Assembly: GCA_024225635.1 (NCBI GenBank)
Contig: JAAEMK010000250.1
Coordinates: 1 to 64,000 of the forward strand
DNA length: 64,000 bases
Origin: Desulfobacteraceae bacterium
GTDB taxonomy: Bacteria > Desulfobacterota > Desulfobacteria > Desulfobacterales > Desulfobacteraceae
Direction: 5' to 3'
The translations under genes and the position numbers were made by a program. Positions 1-8,722 of the stretch are shown here, piece after piece. The notes below the pieces were generated by a model. The model had not been told where the DNA came from and did no database searches. It saw only the letters and a program-made list of their open reading frames with translations. Each line of letters begins with the position of its first letter. Position 1 is the first letter of the stretch.

Positions 1-57
1 GATGCTGGCGTGGCCCTCGATGCGGGACAGGGGTTGTATATTTATCGTTTTTCCCAT
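1..57 (-). CDS. mvhA: F420-non-reducing (Mvh-type) [NiFe] hydrogenase large subunit, N-terminal fragment
   Basis: Only the first 19 codons are inside the window; the gene continues past the left edge. They read MGKTINIQPLSRIEGHASI, which contains the RIEGH signature that opens [NiFe] hydrogenase large subunits. The ATG at 57 lies 20 bp after the mvhG stop and has an AGGAG at 74-70. The family partner of MvhG and MvhD carries the NiFe active site that splits H2 in the cytoplasm. Identification rests on this short motif and the operon order hdrA-mvhD-mvhG-mvhA. Confidence 0.82.
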   Translation of the reverse strand, partial: MGKTINIQPLSRIEGHASI

Positions 58-77
58 TACTATTATTATCTCCTGAT

Positions 78-1007
78 TTATTTCCCTTGTTTTGCCACAA
101 GCCTGTTGTGGGCCCCTGAGAATCGCAACAGGTTGTCCCTGTCCGGCAGATTGGAAATGTCGATGCCGTTGCTCACCAGGGCGTTGAGCATGTCAAGCAG
201 CTGGTTGCCGTCCTGCTGTACGGGACCGTAGCAGCCCCGGCAGGGAACCCGTGCGCTGATGCAGCGGGGGGCGTCCCCGTCGGCGCCGGCGCAGCCTGCC
301 CGTGTGACCGCGCCCATGCAGAGATACCCCTGCTCCAGCAGGCAGCGCATCTCGTCGATGGGTTTCTCCGGATCGAACTCGGGACATTCCACGGCCCGTT
401 TGATCCCTTTTACATCCCCTTTACCCATTCTCTTGGTGGGACATGTGTCGCACACGCTCTTGAAGGGCAGCTCGGGGGTTTCCCCATTGAGCAGGGCAAG
501 AATCGCGGCTGCAATGTGGTCGGGATGGGGCGGGCAGCCCGGCAGATAGATGTCCACATCTATTTTTTCATCCAGGGCATAGCAGCGGTCCAGCAGGGGA
601 GAGATTCCCTTTGTGGGCACCTTTGCGCCGGGATCGGTACTCTCGGTTGAGTAATAGCGGTCAAAGAGCTCCTCATTGGTGTAGGAGTTGATCAGCGCCG
701 GGATGCCGCCGTGGGTGGCGCAGGTGCCGAGGGCAATGAGGATGTCGCACTTTTTCCTCATCTCCAGGGCCACTTCCAGGTGCTCCTCGTTCCGGATGCC
801 GCCGCTCAAAAGCCCAACGGTCGCCTTGGGGATGTCGATGTGTTCCTGGTCCCCCAGCTGTCCCAGGTGCTTGTGATCCATGAGAACAGGGATGTGGACA
901 AAATTGATCTGGGGAAGAAGATCGAGCAAAGTCTCCCCGAGATTCAAGATGGCGATTTCACACCCTGAACACGAATTCAGCCATTCGCTGGCTACGTCGA
1001 CGGCCAT
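78..1007 (-). CDS. mvhG: Mvh-type hydrogenase small subunit
   Basis: A 309-residue small subunit of a cytoplasmic F420-non-reducing hydrogenase. It passes electrons from the NiFe site of MvhA to MvhD and HdrA through Fe-S clusters. Visible are the proximal-cluster Cys pair NSCSGCE near residues 12-18, LGTCATHGG, PGCPPHP, and a Cys-rich C-terminal part (CDTCP, CRGCYGP). There is no signal peptide, as expected for a cytosolic enzyme. The ATG overlaps the mvhD stop by one base (TAATG) and uses the GAGG just inside mvhD, so the two are translationally coupled. Length and motifs match the MvhG/VhuG family well. Confidence 0.93.
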   Translation of the reverse strand: MAVDVASEWLNSCSGCEIAILNLGETLLDLLPQINFVHIPVLMDHKHLGQLGDQEHIDIPKATVGLLSGGIRNEEHLEVALEMRKKCDILIALGTCATHGGIPALINSYTNEELFDRYYSTESTDPGAKVPTKGISPLLDRCYALDEKIDVDIYLPGCPPHPDHIAAAILALLNGETPELPFKSVCDTCPTKRMGKGDVKGIKRAVECPEFDPEKPIDEMRCLLEQGYLCMGAVTRAGCAGADGDAPRCISARVPCRGCYGPVQQDGNQLLDMLNALVSNGIDISNLPDRDNLLRFSGAHNRLVAKQGK

Positions 1008-1432
1008 TATGCCACCTCCTCAAGGTTGAATTTGTTGGGACCCAGCGCTTTGATCTTGTCCGTGAACTCGGTCACCTTCTGGGCAAACCGGGGGCCTTCC
1101 GCCCCTGATACCCACTCAATGGCGTACCGTTCGGGATCGATGCCTGCATCCTCGAGAATCATGTTGATGACAGCGGTTCTTGCTAAAGCTTTGTTATTAC
1201 CATCCAGGTAATGACATTCACCGAGATGTCAACCCATGACGATGACGCCGTCAGCCCCTTTCTTCAAAGAGTCAACCACAAGATCCGGATGAACCATACC
1301 GGAACACATTACCCGTACAGCCCGCATATTCGTAGGATACTCAAACCTTGAGACACCCGCCAGGTCACCTCCGGCATAGGCGCACCAATTGCAGAGAAAA
1401 CCGATGATGGTCGGTTCGAAATTATCTGACAT
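1007..1432 (-). CDS. mvhD: MvhD, selenocysteine-containing electron-transfer subunit (in-frame UGA)
   Basis: MvhD carries a [2Fe-2S] centre and links the Mvh hydrogenase to HdrA. The reading frame meets TGA at codon 68 (1231-1229) but continues without interruption for 73 more codons to the TAA that overlaps mvhG. Across the TGA the sequence reads GVIVMG-U-HLGECHYLDGN, where the family has GCHxGDCHY, so the TGA sits exactly at a conserved Cys. Upstream motifs FLCNWCAYAGGD and RVMCSGMV are present. A 6-bp hairpin lies 16 nt after the TGA. Total length is 141 residues, normal for MvhD, whereas the 67-residue truncated frame would lack half the family. AAGGAG precedes the ATG at 1432. Selenocysteine is inferred, not proven. 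Confidence 0.93.
1196..1212 (-). promoter_or_regulatory. SECIS-like hairpin of mvhD
   Basis: Beginning 16 nt after the UGA, a perfect 6-bp stem (ATTACC/GGTAAT) closes a 5-nt loop, TGGAT. Bacterial SECIS elements sit within the coding region just downstream of the UGA and bind SelB, so position and size fit. A second possible pairing uses the UGA region itself (TGACAT with ATGTCA). Confidence 0.6.
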
Positions 1433-1459
1433 TATTGCTCTCCTTCATAGTATTTAAGA

Positions 1460-4400
1460 TCAAACCCGCTCCAGAATCGCTGCAACCTGGGCCTTTAACT
1501 GGCTCTGGGTAAAGCCGTCCACCACAATACCCTCCTTGGGACAGGTGGCGGCGCAGACGCCGCACCCCTTGCAAAGGGCCTTGTCCGCCTTGATCCGTTT
1601 GTGGATCTTCCCTGCCTCTTCAAACTCCTCAAGCGCAAGGGCGTTGTAGGGGCAGACATCCACGCACAAGGCACAGCCGTCGCAGTTCTGGGTTACATGG
1701 GATTTGATGGCATCAAGCTTCATGGTCTTCTTGGACAGAACAACGCTGGCCCTTGACGCGGCAGCCTTGCCCTGGGCGACAGCCTCGTTGACTGGTTTGG
1801 GATAATGGCACAAACCGGCGAGAAACAGGCCGTCAACCGTGGAATCCACCGGTCTCAGCTTGGGATGGGCCTCGGAAAGGAACCCGTCCGCATTGACCCC
1901 GCACTTGAACATATCCACAAAGGAAGAAGTGTCATTGGGCACAATGGCCGTTGCAAGAACGATGCGGTCCGCCGAGATCTCAAGGGGCAGTGCGGAGATG
2001 GGATCATCAACCCGGACAAGGAGCTCTTCCCCATCCTTTACGACCTCGGGCTTTGTCTCCGGGGTGTAGGAGATGAAAACAACGCCAAGATCCCTGGCCT
2101 CCTTAAAAACATCCTCCCGCTCGCCATAGGTTCTGATGTCCCGGTTCAGCACGTAGACATCCATGTCGGGATTCTTCTTTTTCAGCAGCACGGCATTGAC
2201 CACGGCGCCGGCGCAGCACACCCTGGAACAATAGGGCCGCTGGTCGTCACGGGAACCCACGCACTGTACAAACACGGTGCTGCCGGCCCCTGTAGTCCGG
2301 TCCATATCGCTTGCGAGCAATTTATCAAACTCAAGTGCAGTCACGACCCTTGAATCCTGGCCGTAGAGGTATTCGTTGGGGGTGTAGCCATGGCCGCCGG
2401 TGGCGAGGACACAGGCGCCGAACTCAAGGTTCTCAACATCTTCGCCCCTGGCGATCTCCCCAAAGAAGCTTCCCACGGATCCGGTAACGGATTTCAGGGT
2501 GGAATTAGTAAAGGTCCGGATGAGATCGTGGTTCTCAACCTCATTAATTACGGAGTCAAGGCCCGGTTTTACCAGCTCGCCCTTCCAGGTCTCATAGAGA
2601 TCCACGGCAACACCGCCGAGGCTGTCGTTCTTCTCCAGAAGAACCGTCTCATACCCGTTGTTGGCAAGCCCCAAAGCCGCGTTCATGCCGGCAAATCCGC
2701 CGCCCACGACCAGGGCCCTGGGAGTCACGTTGACCTCGATATCATCCAGGGGATAGTTGCCCATGACCTTGGCAACGGCCATGCGAACCTGATCCTTTGC
2801 CTTGGCGGTCGCCTTTTCCGGCTCATTGGGATGAACCCAGGAGTTCTGGTTCCTGATGTTGGCCATCTCGATCATGTACTTGTTCAGGCCGACCCCCTGG
2901 AGGGTTTCCTGGAACAGGGGCTCATGGGTCCTGGGAGTACAGGCTGCGATAACCACCCTGTTGAGGCCCTTTTCCCGGATCTTCTCGGCAATGAGGTCCT
3001 GGGTATCGGTGGAACAGGTAAACAGGTTGTTCTCCACATAAACGACACCGGGCAGGGTGGCTGAATACTCGGACACGTCCTTGACATCGATAACGCCTGC
3101 GATGTTGGTGCCGCAGGAGCAGACAAACACGCCGACCTTGGGTTCCGCACCGGAGATGTCCGTCTCTTCGGGCCAGGTTTTCTCTTTGGTCAGGGTGTTC
3201 TTTGACTCGGAGAGAACCGACTCCACCTCTGCCGCTGCGGACGACGCATAGATGACCGACTTGGGAATGGCCTTGGGAGAGTGGAACGCACCCGTTACAA
3301 AAACGCCGTCACGGGTTGTAGAAACCGGTGCAAAACTGTCTGTTTTGGCAAAATTGTACCGGGTAAGATCAAAACCGAACTTATCGGCAAGCACCATGGC
3401 GTCTTCAGGGGCCTCGAGGCCGATGGAGAGAACCACCATGTCAAAGAACTCGTCGTGCTGGACGCCGTCTTCGCTGGTGTAGGTCATGGTGACGCCAACG
3501 CCATCCGGGCCGGCCAGCAGGGTATGGGGACGGGCTTTTATATATGAAACGCCCTTTTCCTTGGAAGCTTCGTAATAGCGCTCATACTCCTTTCCAACGG
3601 TTCGGATGTCCATGTAAAAGATCACCTGCTCGTTGTCATCCGAGGAAAGATGGGAGCCTGTCATCACCGCCTGCTTGATGGAATACATGCAGCATACACT
3701 GGAGCAGTAGCCGTTCTTGCCGCAATTGGTGTTCCTGGAGCCCACACACTGGATCCAGGCGATTTTATTTGGCTCACCTCCGTCGGATGGACGCGCGATA
3801 TGCCCGATGGTGGGACCTGAGGCCGAGAGATACCGCTCGTACTCGAGGCTTGTGATAACATCCGGGATCTCGTCATATCCGTAGTAATCAATACCCTTGG
3901 GAGAGAAGGGCTTGAAACCCGGGGCAAGCACCACGGCGCCCACATTGATATCGACAAATTCCGGCTTCATCTCATAGTTGATGGCCCCGGTGGGACAGAT
4001 TTTGGAGCATACCCCGCATTTGCCCTTGTTGAGGTAGATGCAGTTATTCGGATCGATGGCGTACTTGAGGGGGACGGTCTGACCGTATTTAATATAGGCA
4101 GCCTTTCGTTTGTTGAGCCCCTCGTTATACTCATCCGGAACCTTTTTCGGACATTTTTCGGCGCACAGCCCGCAGGCGATGCATTTGTCTTCATCCACGT
4201 ATCGCGGATTTTTCTTGATGGTTACTGTAAAGTTGCCCTGTTCACCAGTGACATTTTCGACTTCGGAAAGTGTCAGTAATTCTATATTCAAGTGCCGACC
4301 GCACTCGACCAGTTTGGGTGAGACAATTCACATTGCGCAGTCATTGGTGGGAAATGTCTTGTCCAACTGGGACATGGCACCACCAATTCCTGAACTTTTT

Positions 4401-4507
4401 TCAACAAGATAGACGTAATAACCGGAATCCGCCATATCAAGGGCTGCCTGAATTCCGGATATACCGCCTCCGGCCAACAGAACAGAGCCCACAGGCTTGT
4501 TTGTCAT
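1460..4507 (-). CDS. hdrA: HdrA-like flavin electron-bifurcating subunit with selenocysteine (in-frame UGA)
   Basis: HdrA is the FAD subunit that couples H2 oxidation to ferredoxin and disulfide-type reduction. The true start is the ATG at 4507 (GTGAGG upstream), giving 1015 residues: the N-terminus holds the FAD-binding GGGISG and [18 protein letters not shown]. The frame then crosses TGA at codon 60 (4330-4328) in the motif [14 protein letters not shown], where HdrA proteins have Cys or Sec. Next come [4Fe-4S] Cys sets near 109-119 and 156-171, a second complete HdrA-type unit starting near residue 460 (VFVCSCGTN, then [13 protein letters not shown] site), and two C-terminal ferredoxin clusters ([24 protein letters not shown]). 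The duplicated flavin module makes it the long HdrA form. No hdrB or hdrC lies in this window. Confidence 0.94.
4289..4307 (-). promoter_or_regulatory. SECIS-like hairpin of hdrA
   Basis: Twenty nt after the UGA there is a 7-bp stem (one G-T wobble) closing the loop GGTCG. The GGUC in the apical loop resembles the E. coli fdhF SECIS loop that SelB contacts. Confidence 0.62.
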
Positions 4508-4674
4508 AAATACCTCACTTCTAATTTTTAGAACTACTTGTTAATCTTTTCACAACTCCTGTTTCTTATGCAGACTAAAAAACAGGCGTCACACCCATCG
4601 CTTACATCCTAACATCCCCCCTGAGGTGGTTCTTTGCAGACTATCAAACAAGGGGTCCCCTATCGTTTACATCT

Positions 4675-5166
4675 TTATTTCCCTTTTACCTGTTCCATCA
4701 CCCACTGGGCCGCCCGTGGAACGGCAGCCTCAACTTCCGGGGAGAGCCCCGGATTGATCACATTGGGAATGGAATCCGTATGCATTCCGAGCACCTTTAC
4801 ATCCACCCCGCCCGCGACCTGCAACTCCTTGAGCAGATTGGAGGAGGGACTCTGGTGCAGGGAAAAATCGCTCAGCTTCTCCCGGGGTACCTCGGAGAGA
4901 TTCATCTCAAAGATATCTCCGATTTTTCGGCCTGGAACAGTAACGGCGTCAATGATAATGACCGTTTCAGGCTTTTCATCCATCAGGAGAAGATCAAACA
5001 TGAAATCCCGGATGCCTGTGCCGGCATCCAGGACAAGCACTGTCTCCGGCAGGGTATGGTTGGCTTGAATGTACTCCACCACGGCGGGACCGAACCCGTC
5101 ATTTTCAAACAAGGTGTTGCCGCATCCGAAGATCAGAACCTTTTTTGTGTAAATATCCGTTGTCAC
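4675..5166 (-). CDS. hydrogenase maturation endopeptidase (HyaD/FrhD-like)
   Basis: A 163-residue protein of the M52 hydrogenase-protease family, which clips the C-terminal tail of a large subunit after Ni insertion. The N-terminus has LIFGCGNTLFENDGFGP, matching the family GxGNxxxxDDGxG pattern with a conserved acidic residue, followed by VLVLDAGTG and IIIDAV. Start is GTG at 5166, supported by AAGGA six bases upstream. It is the first gene of the leftward operon, ahead of hdrA, and most likely processes MvhA. A 167-bp spacer separates it from hdrA. Being first in the operon, rather than after the large subunit, is a minor oddity. Confidence 0.85.
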   Translation of the reverse strand: MTTDIYTKKVLIFGCGNTLFENDGFGPAVVEYIQANHTLPETVLVLDAGTGIRDFMFDLLLMDEKPETVIIIDAVTVPGRKIGDIFEMNLSEVPREKLSDFSLHQSPSSNLLKELQVAGGVDVKVLGMHTDSIPNVINPGLSPEVEAAVPRAAQWVMEQVKGK

Positions 5167-5256
5167 CAGATTTCCTTTTCGCCCCCAGCGGATTTCAATA
5201 AAACTGAATCTTTTTCACAGCCTGAATTGAAATCAGCAAGTAAATCATCCTTATTA

Positions 5257-5285
5257 ATTATACAATCCTACACAAAAAACCCAAA
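5257..5285 (-). promoter_or_regulatory. candidate sigma70 promoter for the protease-hdrA-mvhDGA operon
   Basis: A perfect TATAAT (-10) at 5262-5257 has a weak TTTGGG 17 bp upstream. A second candidate -35, TTGACAGAAAA, lies farther upstream near 5310 and repeats the start of the rightward hysB promoter. The 443-bp gap 5167-5609 otherwise holds only AT-rich sequence, the hysB promoter and one inverted repeat. Confidence 0.4.
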
Positions 5286-5459
5286 GAAATATGAGTAGCA
5301 AATTCAAATTTTTCTGTCAAATTTATTTTCAAATAATCTCAACCGCCTGAATTTATGGTTTTTTACAAAAAACAGGATTTCGAATCCCATTCAGCAAATT
5401 AATATCGAGAAAATCATTATCATCTTGTCAGACTCTTAGCCAGGTTCTATAGTATATAG

Positions 5460-5487
5460 TTGACAGAAAAGATTCCGTTAATATATA
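5460..5487 (+). promoter_or_regulatory. candidate sigma70 promoter for hysBA
   Basis: TTGACA at 5460-5465 is followed by a 16-bp spacer and TATATA at 5482-5487, about 120 bp before hysB. The flanking TATAGTATATAG just upstream is itself partly palindromic. Confidence 0.5.
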
Positions 5488-5535
5488 GTCCCCCAAGGTT
5501 ACAAATAAGTTACGTATGTCTGCTAACGTACCAGC

Positions 5536-5559
5536 AAAATATCAACGAATTGATATTTT
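5536..5559. promoter_or_regulatory. perfect inverted repeat in the hysB leader
   Basis: Ten-bp arms (AAAATATCAA and its complement) flank CGAA. The element sits between the candidate promoter and the hysB ribosome site, so it could be a repressor operator or an RNA hairpin with a tetraloop. No regulator is assigned. Confidence 0.5.
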
Positions 5560-5609
5560 ACTATTTGCTTGTAGATAGTTGAACTTTTAACAGCATCAAG
5601 GAGGTGCCA

Positions 5610-6566
5610 TTGAAAGAAGAACTGAAGTTACCTGAAGATGAACAGGAAAGCGGCGGCGTTTCCCGAAGGGGGTTTCTAAAAGCCCTGACCGGAACAGCTG
5701 CCGGAATCGGTCTTTCCCAGATGATCAACCCCGCCCTTGTCTCCGCCCTGAAAAAAGGGCTTGAGAAACACCCGGTTCTCTGGGTCCAGGGCCAGGGCTG
5801 CACGGGATGTTCGGTCTCGCTTCTGAACAGCGTTGAACCCAGCATTGCCAACGTACTGCTCGACGTCATCAGCCTGGAGTACCACCCGACAGTCATGGCC
5901 TGTGAAGGCGAAGACGCCCTTGCAAATCTCTACCGGATTGCTAACGAGTTTAAGGGAAAATTCTCCCTGGTAGTAGAAGGCGCCATTCCCATGGCCGCCA
6001 ACGGAAAATACTGCATCGTCGGCGAGCGTGACCACCACGAGATCACCATGGTGGAAATGACCAAGGAACTGGGCGAAATGGCCGGAAGCGTCCTTGCCGT
6101 TGGAACCTGCGCTGCCTACGGCGGCATCCCCGCCGCAGAAGGCAATGTGACCGAAGCCGTCGGTGTAACGACCCTGTTCGAGAAATTCGGAATCAAGACT
6201 CCGGTTATCAACGTCCCCGGCTGCCCGCCCCATCCGGACTGGATCGTAGGCACCATTGCCCACCTTCTCACCAAGGGCCTGCCGGAACTGGATGATGACG
6301 GACGTCCCCTCCTCTTTTTCGGAGAGAACGTACATGAGAACTGTCCCTACCTTGACTACTTTGATGAAGAGATTTTCAGCGAAACCTTTACGGACAAAAA
6401 AGGTTGCAGAATGGAGATCGGCTGCAAGGGCCCGGACGCCAATGCGGACTGTTTCAATCGCCGCTGGAACGGCGGCCTGAACTGGTGCATCGAGAATGCC
6501 GTCTGCATCGCCTGTGTCGAGCCTGGTTTCCCGGACTCAGCATCCCCATTCTATGAAAGTGCTTAA
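5610..6566 (+). CDS. hysB: periplasmic [NiFeSe] hydrogenase small subunit
   Basis: A 318-residue small subunit that carries electrons from the NiFeSe centre to periplasmic cytochrome c3 through three [4Fe-4S] clusters. The N-terminus has a twin-arginine signal (SRRGFLK, then a hydrophobic stretch to NPALVSA), so the folded heterodimer is exported by Tat. Seen are WVQGQGCTGCSVSLLN (proximal cluster), VGTCAAYGGIPAAEGN, VPGCPPHPDW, and C-terminal Cys sets including ENCPYLD and VCIACVEP. The TTG at 5610 is preferred because the AAGGAGG at 5598-5604 is correctly spaced for it; the upstream GTG at 5604 lies inside that site. Sequence pattern matches Desulfovibrio HysB along its length. Confidence 0.95.
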   Translation: MKEELKLPEDEQESGGVSRRGFLKALTGTAAGIGLSQMINPALVSALKKGLEKHPVLWVQGQGCTGCSVSLLNSVEPSIANVLLDVISLEYHPTVMACEGEDALANLYRIANEFKGKFSLVVEGAIPMAANGKYCIVGERDHHEITMVEMTKELGEMAGSVLAVGTCAAYGGIPAAEGNVTEAVGVTTLFEKFGIKTPVINVPGCPPHPDWIVGTIAHLLTKGLPELDDDGRPLLFFGENVHENCPYLDYFDEEIFSETFTDKKGCRMEIGCKGPDANADCFNRRWNGGLNWCIENAVCIACVEPGFPDSASPFYESA

Positions 6567-6601
6567 TTCAAAGTATCCAATAAAGCCAAGGAGGTTTAAA
6601 T

Positions 6602-8167
6602 ATGGCAGGTTGTAAACCTGAACCGGTTTCGGAAGCTCCGGAGAAAGCCGCGGCTCCAGCAGCAGCTGCAGCGGGACATAAAGCCGAAACTGAAGGAAAA
6701 AAAATAAAGGTTGCCATCGATCCCGTTACCAGGATCGAGGGTCACCTGAAAGTCGAAGTTGAAGTAAAGGACGGCAAGGTCGCTGATGCCAGATGTTTTG
6801 GCGGCATGTTCCGCGGTTTTGAGAACATCCTCACCGGAAGAGATCCCAGGGACGCCTCCCAGATCGTCCAGAGGATCTGCGGCGTTTGCCCCACGGCCCA
6901 TGCCACGGCGGCAAGTATGGCCCTGGACGAAGCCTTTGGGGTCACGCTGACCAACAACGGAAGGGTGGCAAGGAACCTCATCCTCGGCGCCAACTTTCTC
7001 CAGTCCCATATTCTTCATTTCTATCACCTGGCAGCCCTGGACTATGTAAATGGCCCTGACGTTGCACCCTTTGTTCCCCGATACAAAAACAACGATGTCC
7101 GTGTGGACAAGGCCACCAACCAGGTGGGCGTTGACCAGTATCTGGAAGCACTTGAGATCAGGAAGGTCTGCCACGAGATGGTCGCCCTTCTCGGCGGAAG
7201 AATGCCCCATGTCCAGGGCATCGTCGTTGGCGGCACCACTGAGATTCCCACCCGGGAAAAACTCAATGACTACGCCAAACGGTTCAAGGTGGTCAGAAAA
7301 TTCATCGAAGAGAAGTATCTTCCCCTCATCTACACCCTGGCCGGTCCCTACGGCGATCTTCTCAAGACCGGAACGGGCCACAAAAACTGCATCTCCTTTG
7401 GTGTATTTCCCCTGGACGGCGAGGGCAACACCCTGCTGAAACCCGGTGTCTACACCGATGGCAAATTCTCCGAGTTTGATTCCGACAAGATCAAGGAGTA
7501 TGTAAAACACTCCTTTTTTGAAGACTCCACAACCGGTCTCCACCCCAGCAAGGGCAAGACCATCCCGAATCCGGAGAAAGAGACTGGTTACAGCTTCATC
7601 AAGGCGACCCGCTACGACGACAAGCCCCATGAGGTCGGTCCCCTTGCAAGAATGTGGATCACCAACCCCGAGCTTTCCGTCACCGGCCAGAAGGCGCTGG
7701 GCGTCAAGCGCATGCGTGACATCGGCGACGCCGCCTTCTCTATCCTCGGCCGCCACGTGGCCAGGGCCGAAGAGACCCTGCTTGTGGCCAGGCAGGTTGA
7801 AAAATGGCTTGATGAAGCCAAACCGGGCGCAGAGACCTTTGTTCCGGCTGACATCCCGGAGAGCGCGGAAGGCGCGGGCTTCACCGAGGCTCCCCGTGGC
7901 GCTCTTCTCCACTACATCAACATCAAGGACAGCGTGATCGCCAACTACCAGATCGTTTCGGCGACCCTCTGGAACGCCAACCCCATGGATGACATGGGCC
8001 AGCGGGGCCCCATTGAAGAGGCCCTCATCGGAGTTCCGGTCCCCGATCCTGAAAATCCGGTCAATGTGGGGCGTTTAATACGCTCCTACGACCCCTGACT
8101 GGGCTGTGCCGTGCACGTGCTGCACGCAGAGACCGGCGAAGAAAATGTTGTTGAGCTTCCGCTCTAA
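6602..8167 (+). CDS. hysA: periplasmic [NiFeSe] hydrogenase large subunit, selenocysteine at codon 499
   Basis: This subunit holds the active site. The frame contains PVTRIEGH and RICGVCPTAH (the first metal-ligand Cys pair) and ends apparently at TGA 8096-8098, right after RSYDP. Reading through gives U-LGCAVHVLHAETGEE and a TAA at 8167, i.e. the DP-U-xxC-xxH metal ligand motif of NiFeSe enzymes plus a 16-residue tail to be removed after His by the maturation protease. Total 521 residues. A hairpin starts 11 nt after the UGA. The N-terminus MAGCKP has no signal sequence; export is by partner HysB. The AGC at residues 2-4 looks like a lipobox, and the D. vulgaris NiFeSe enzyme is known as a lipoprotein without a typical signal peptide. 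AAGGAGG precedes the ATG. Confidence 0.96.
8110..8126 (+). promoter_or_regulatory. SECIS-like hairpin of hysA
   Basis: A perfect 6-bp stem CGTGCA/TGCACG with loop CGTGC begins exactly 11 nt after the UGA at 8096-8098, the spacing of the upper stem in the E. coli fdhF SECIS. Confidence 0.65.
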
Positions 8168-8191
8168 CAACTGACCGCCACGCAACATAAT

Positions 8192-8218
8192 AGAGGGGAT
8201 GGAAATTCCATCCCCTCT
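8192..8218 (+). terminator. perfect hairpin between hysA and its protease gene
   Basis: Thirteen-bp arms (AGAGGGGATGGAA and complement) are separated by one A and followed by only TTTGACG. The short T run makes it a weak terminator; it may attenuate or stabilise the hysBA message relative to the downstream protease gene. Confidence 0.5.
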
Positions 8219-8253
8219 TTGACGTTTAACCACACAATTTGGAACAGCATGTC

Positions 8254-8712
8254 ATGAAAAAACTTTTGGTACTGGGCGTTGGAAATATTCTGTTAATGGA
8301 CGAAGGCATCGGGGTCCATGCCGTGCATGAGCTCATGAAGGAAACCTGGCCCGATGATGTCGATTTTATCGACGGCGGCACCTTTACCCAGGATATTTTC
8401 TACCTGTTCCGGGAATATGAAATCATCCTGGTCCTGGACATTGTCAAGGCAGGCAAAGAGCCCGGCACCATCTACCGCCTTAGCGAATCCGATCTCAGAA
8501 AGGACGAGAGCCAGACCCTCTCCCTCCACGACATCGATCTCCTGGATTCACTCAGCATGACCGAGCTCATGGGGCACAAGCCCGAACTCCATGTAATCGG
8601 CATCGAGCCGGAAGACCTGGACTGGGACATGGAGTTGACCCCCACACTGCAAAAGCTCTTTCCCCAATACCTTGAAATCGTCCGCCAGGAAGTCCGGCGT
8701 CTCCTCGGTTGA
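8254..8712 (+). CDS. hydrogenase maturation endopeptidase (HybD-like) for HysA
   Basis: A 152-residue M52-family protease. It opens LLVLGVGNILLMDEGIGVHAV, with the acidic Ni-binding residue of the GNxLxxDEGxG motif, followed by FIDGGTF and ILVLDIVKAG and a conserved SLHDIDLLD. Its place directly after hysA argues that it removes the HysA C-terminal tail. The ATG at 8254 fits homolog N-termini; a TTG at 8239 adds five residues and is less likely. A strong hairpin separates it from hysA, so it may be made at a lower level. Confidence 0.9.
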   Translation: MKKLLVLGVGNILLMDEGIGVHAVHELMKETWPDDVDFIDGGTFTQDIFYLFREYEIILVLDIVKAGKEPGTIYRLSESDLRKDESQTLSLHDIDLLDSLSMTELMGHKPELHVIGIEPEDLDWDMELTPTLQKLFPQYLEIVRQEVRRLLG

Positions 8713-8722
8713 CTGCCTATCC

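Noticed and set aside
1805-3064. Long frames opposite hdrA
   Set aside because: They are antisense shadows of hdrA in GC-rich DNA and resemble no protein.
6596-7912. 438-codon frame antisense to hysA
   Set aside because: Shadow frame; the sense strand encodes the well-conserved hydrogenase subunit.
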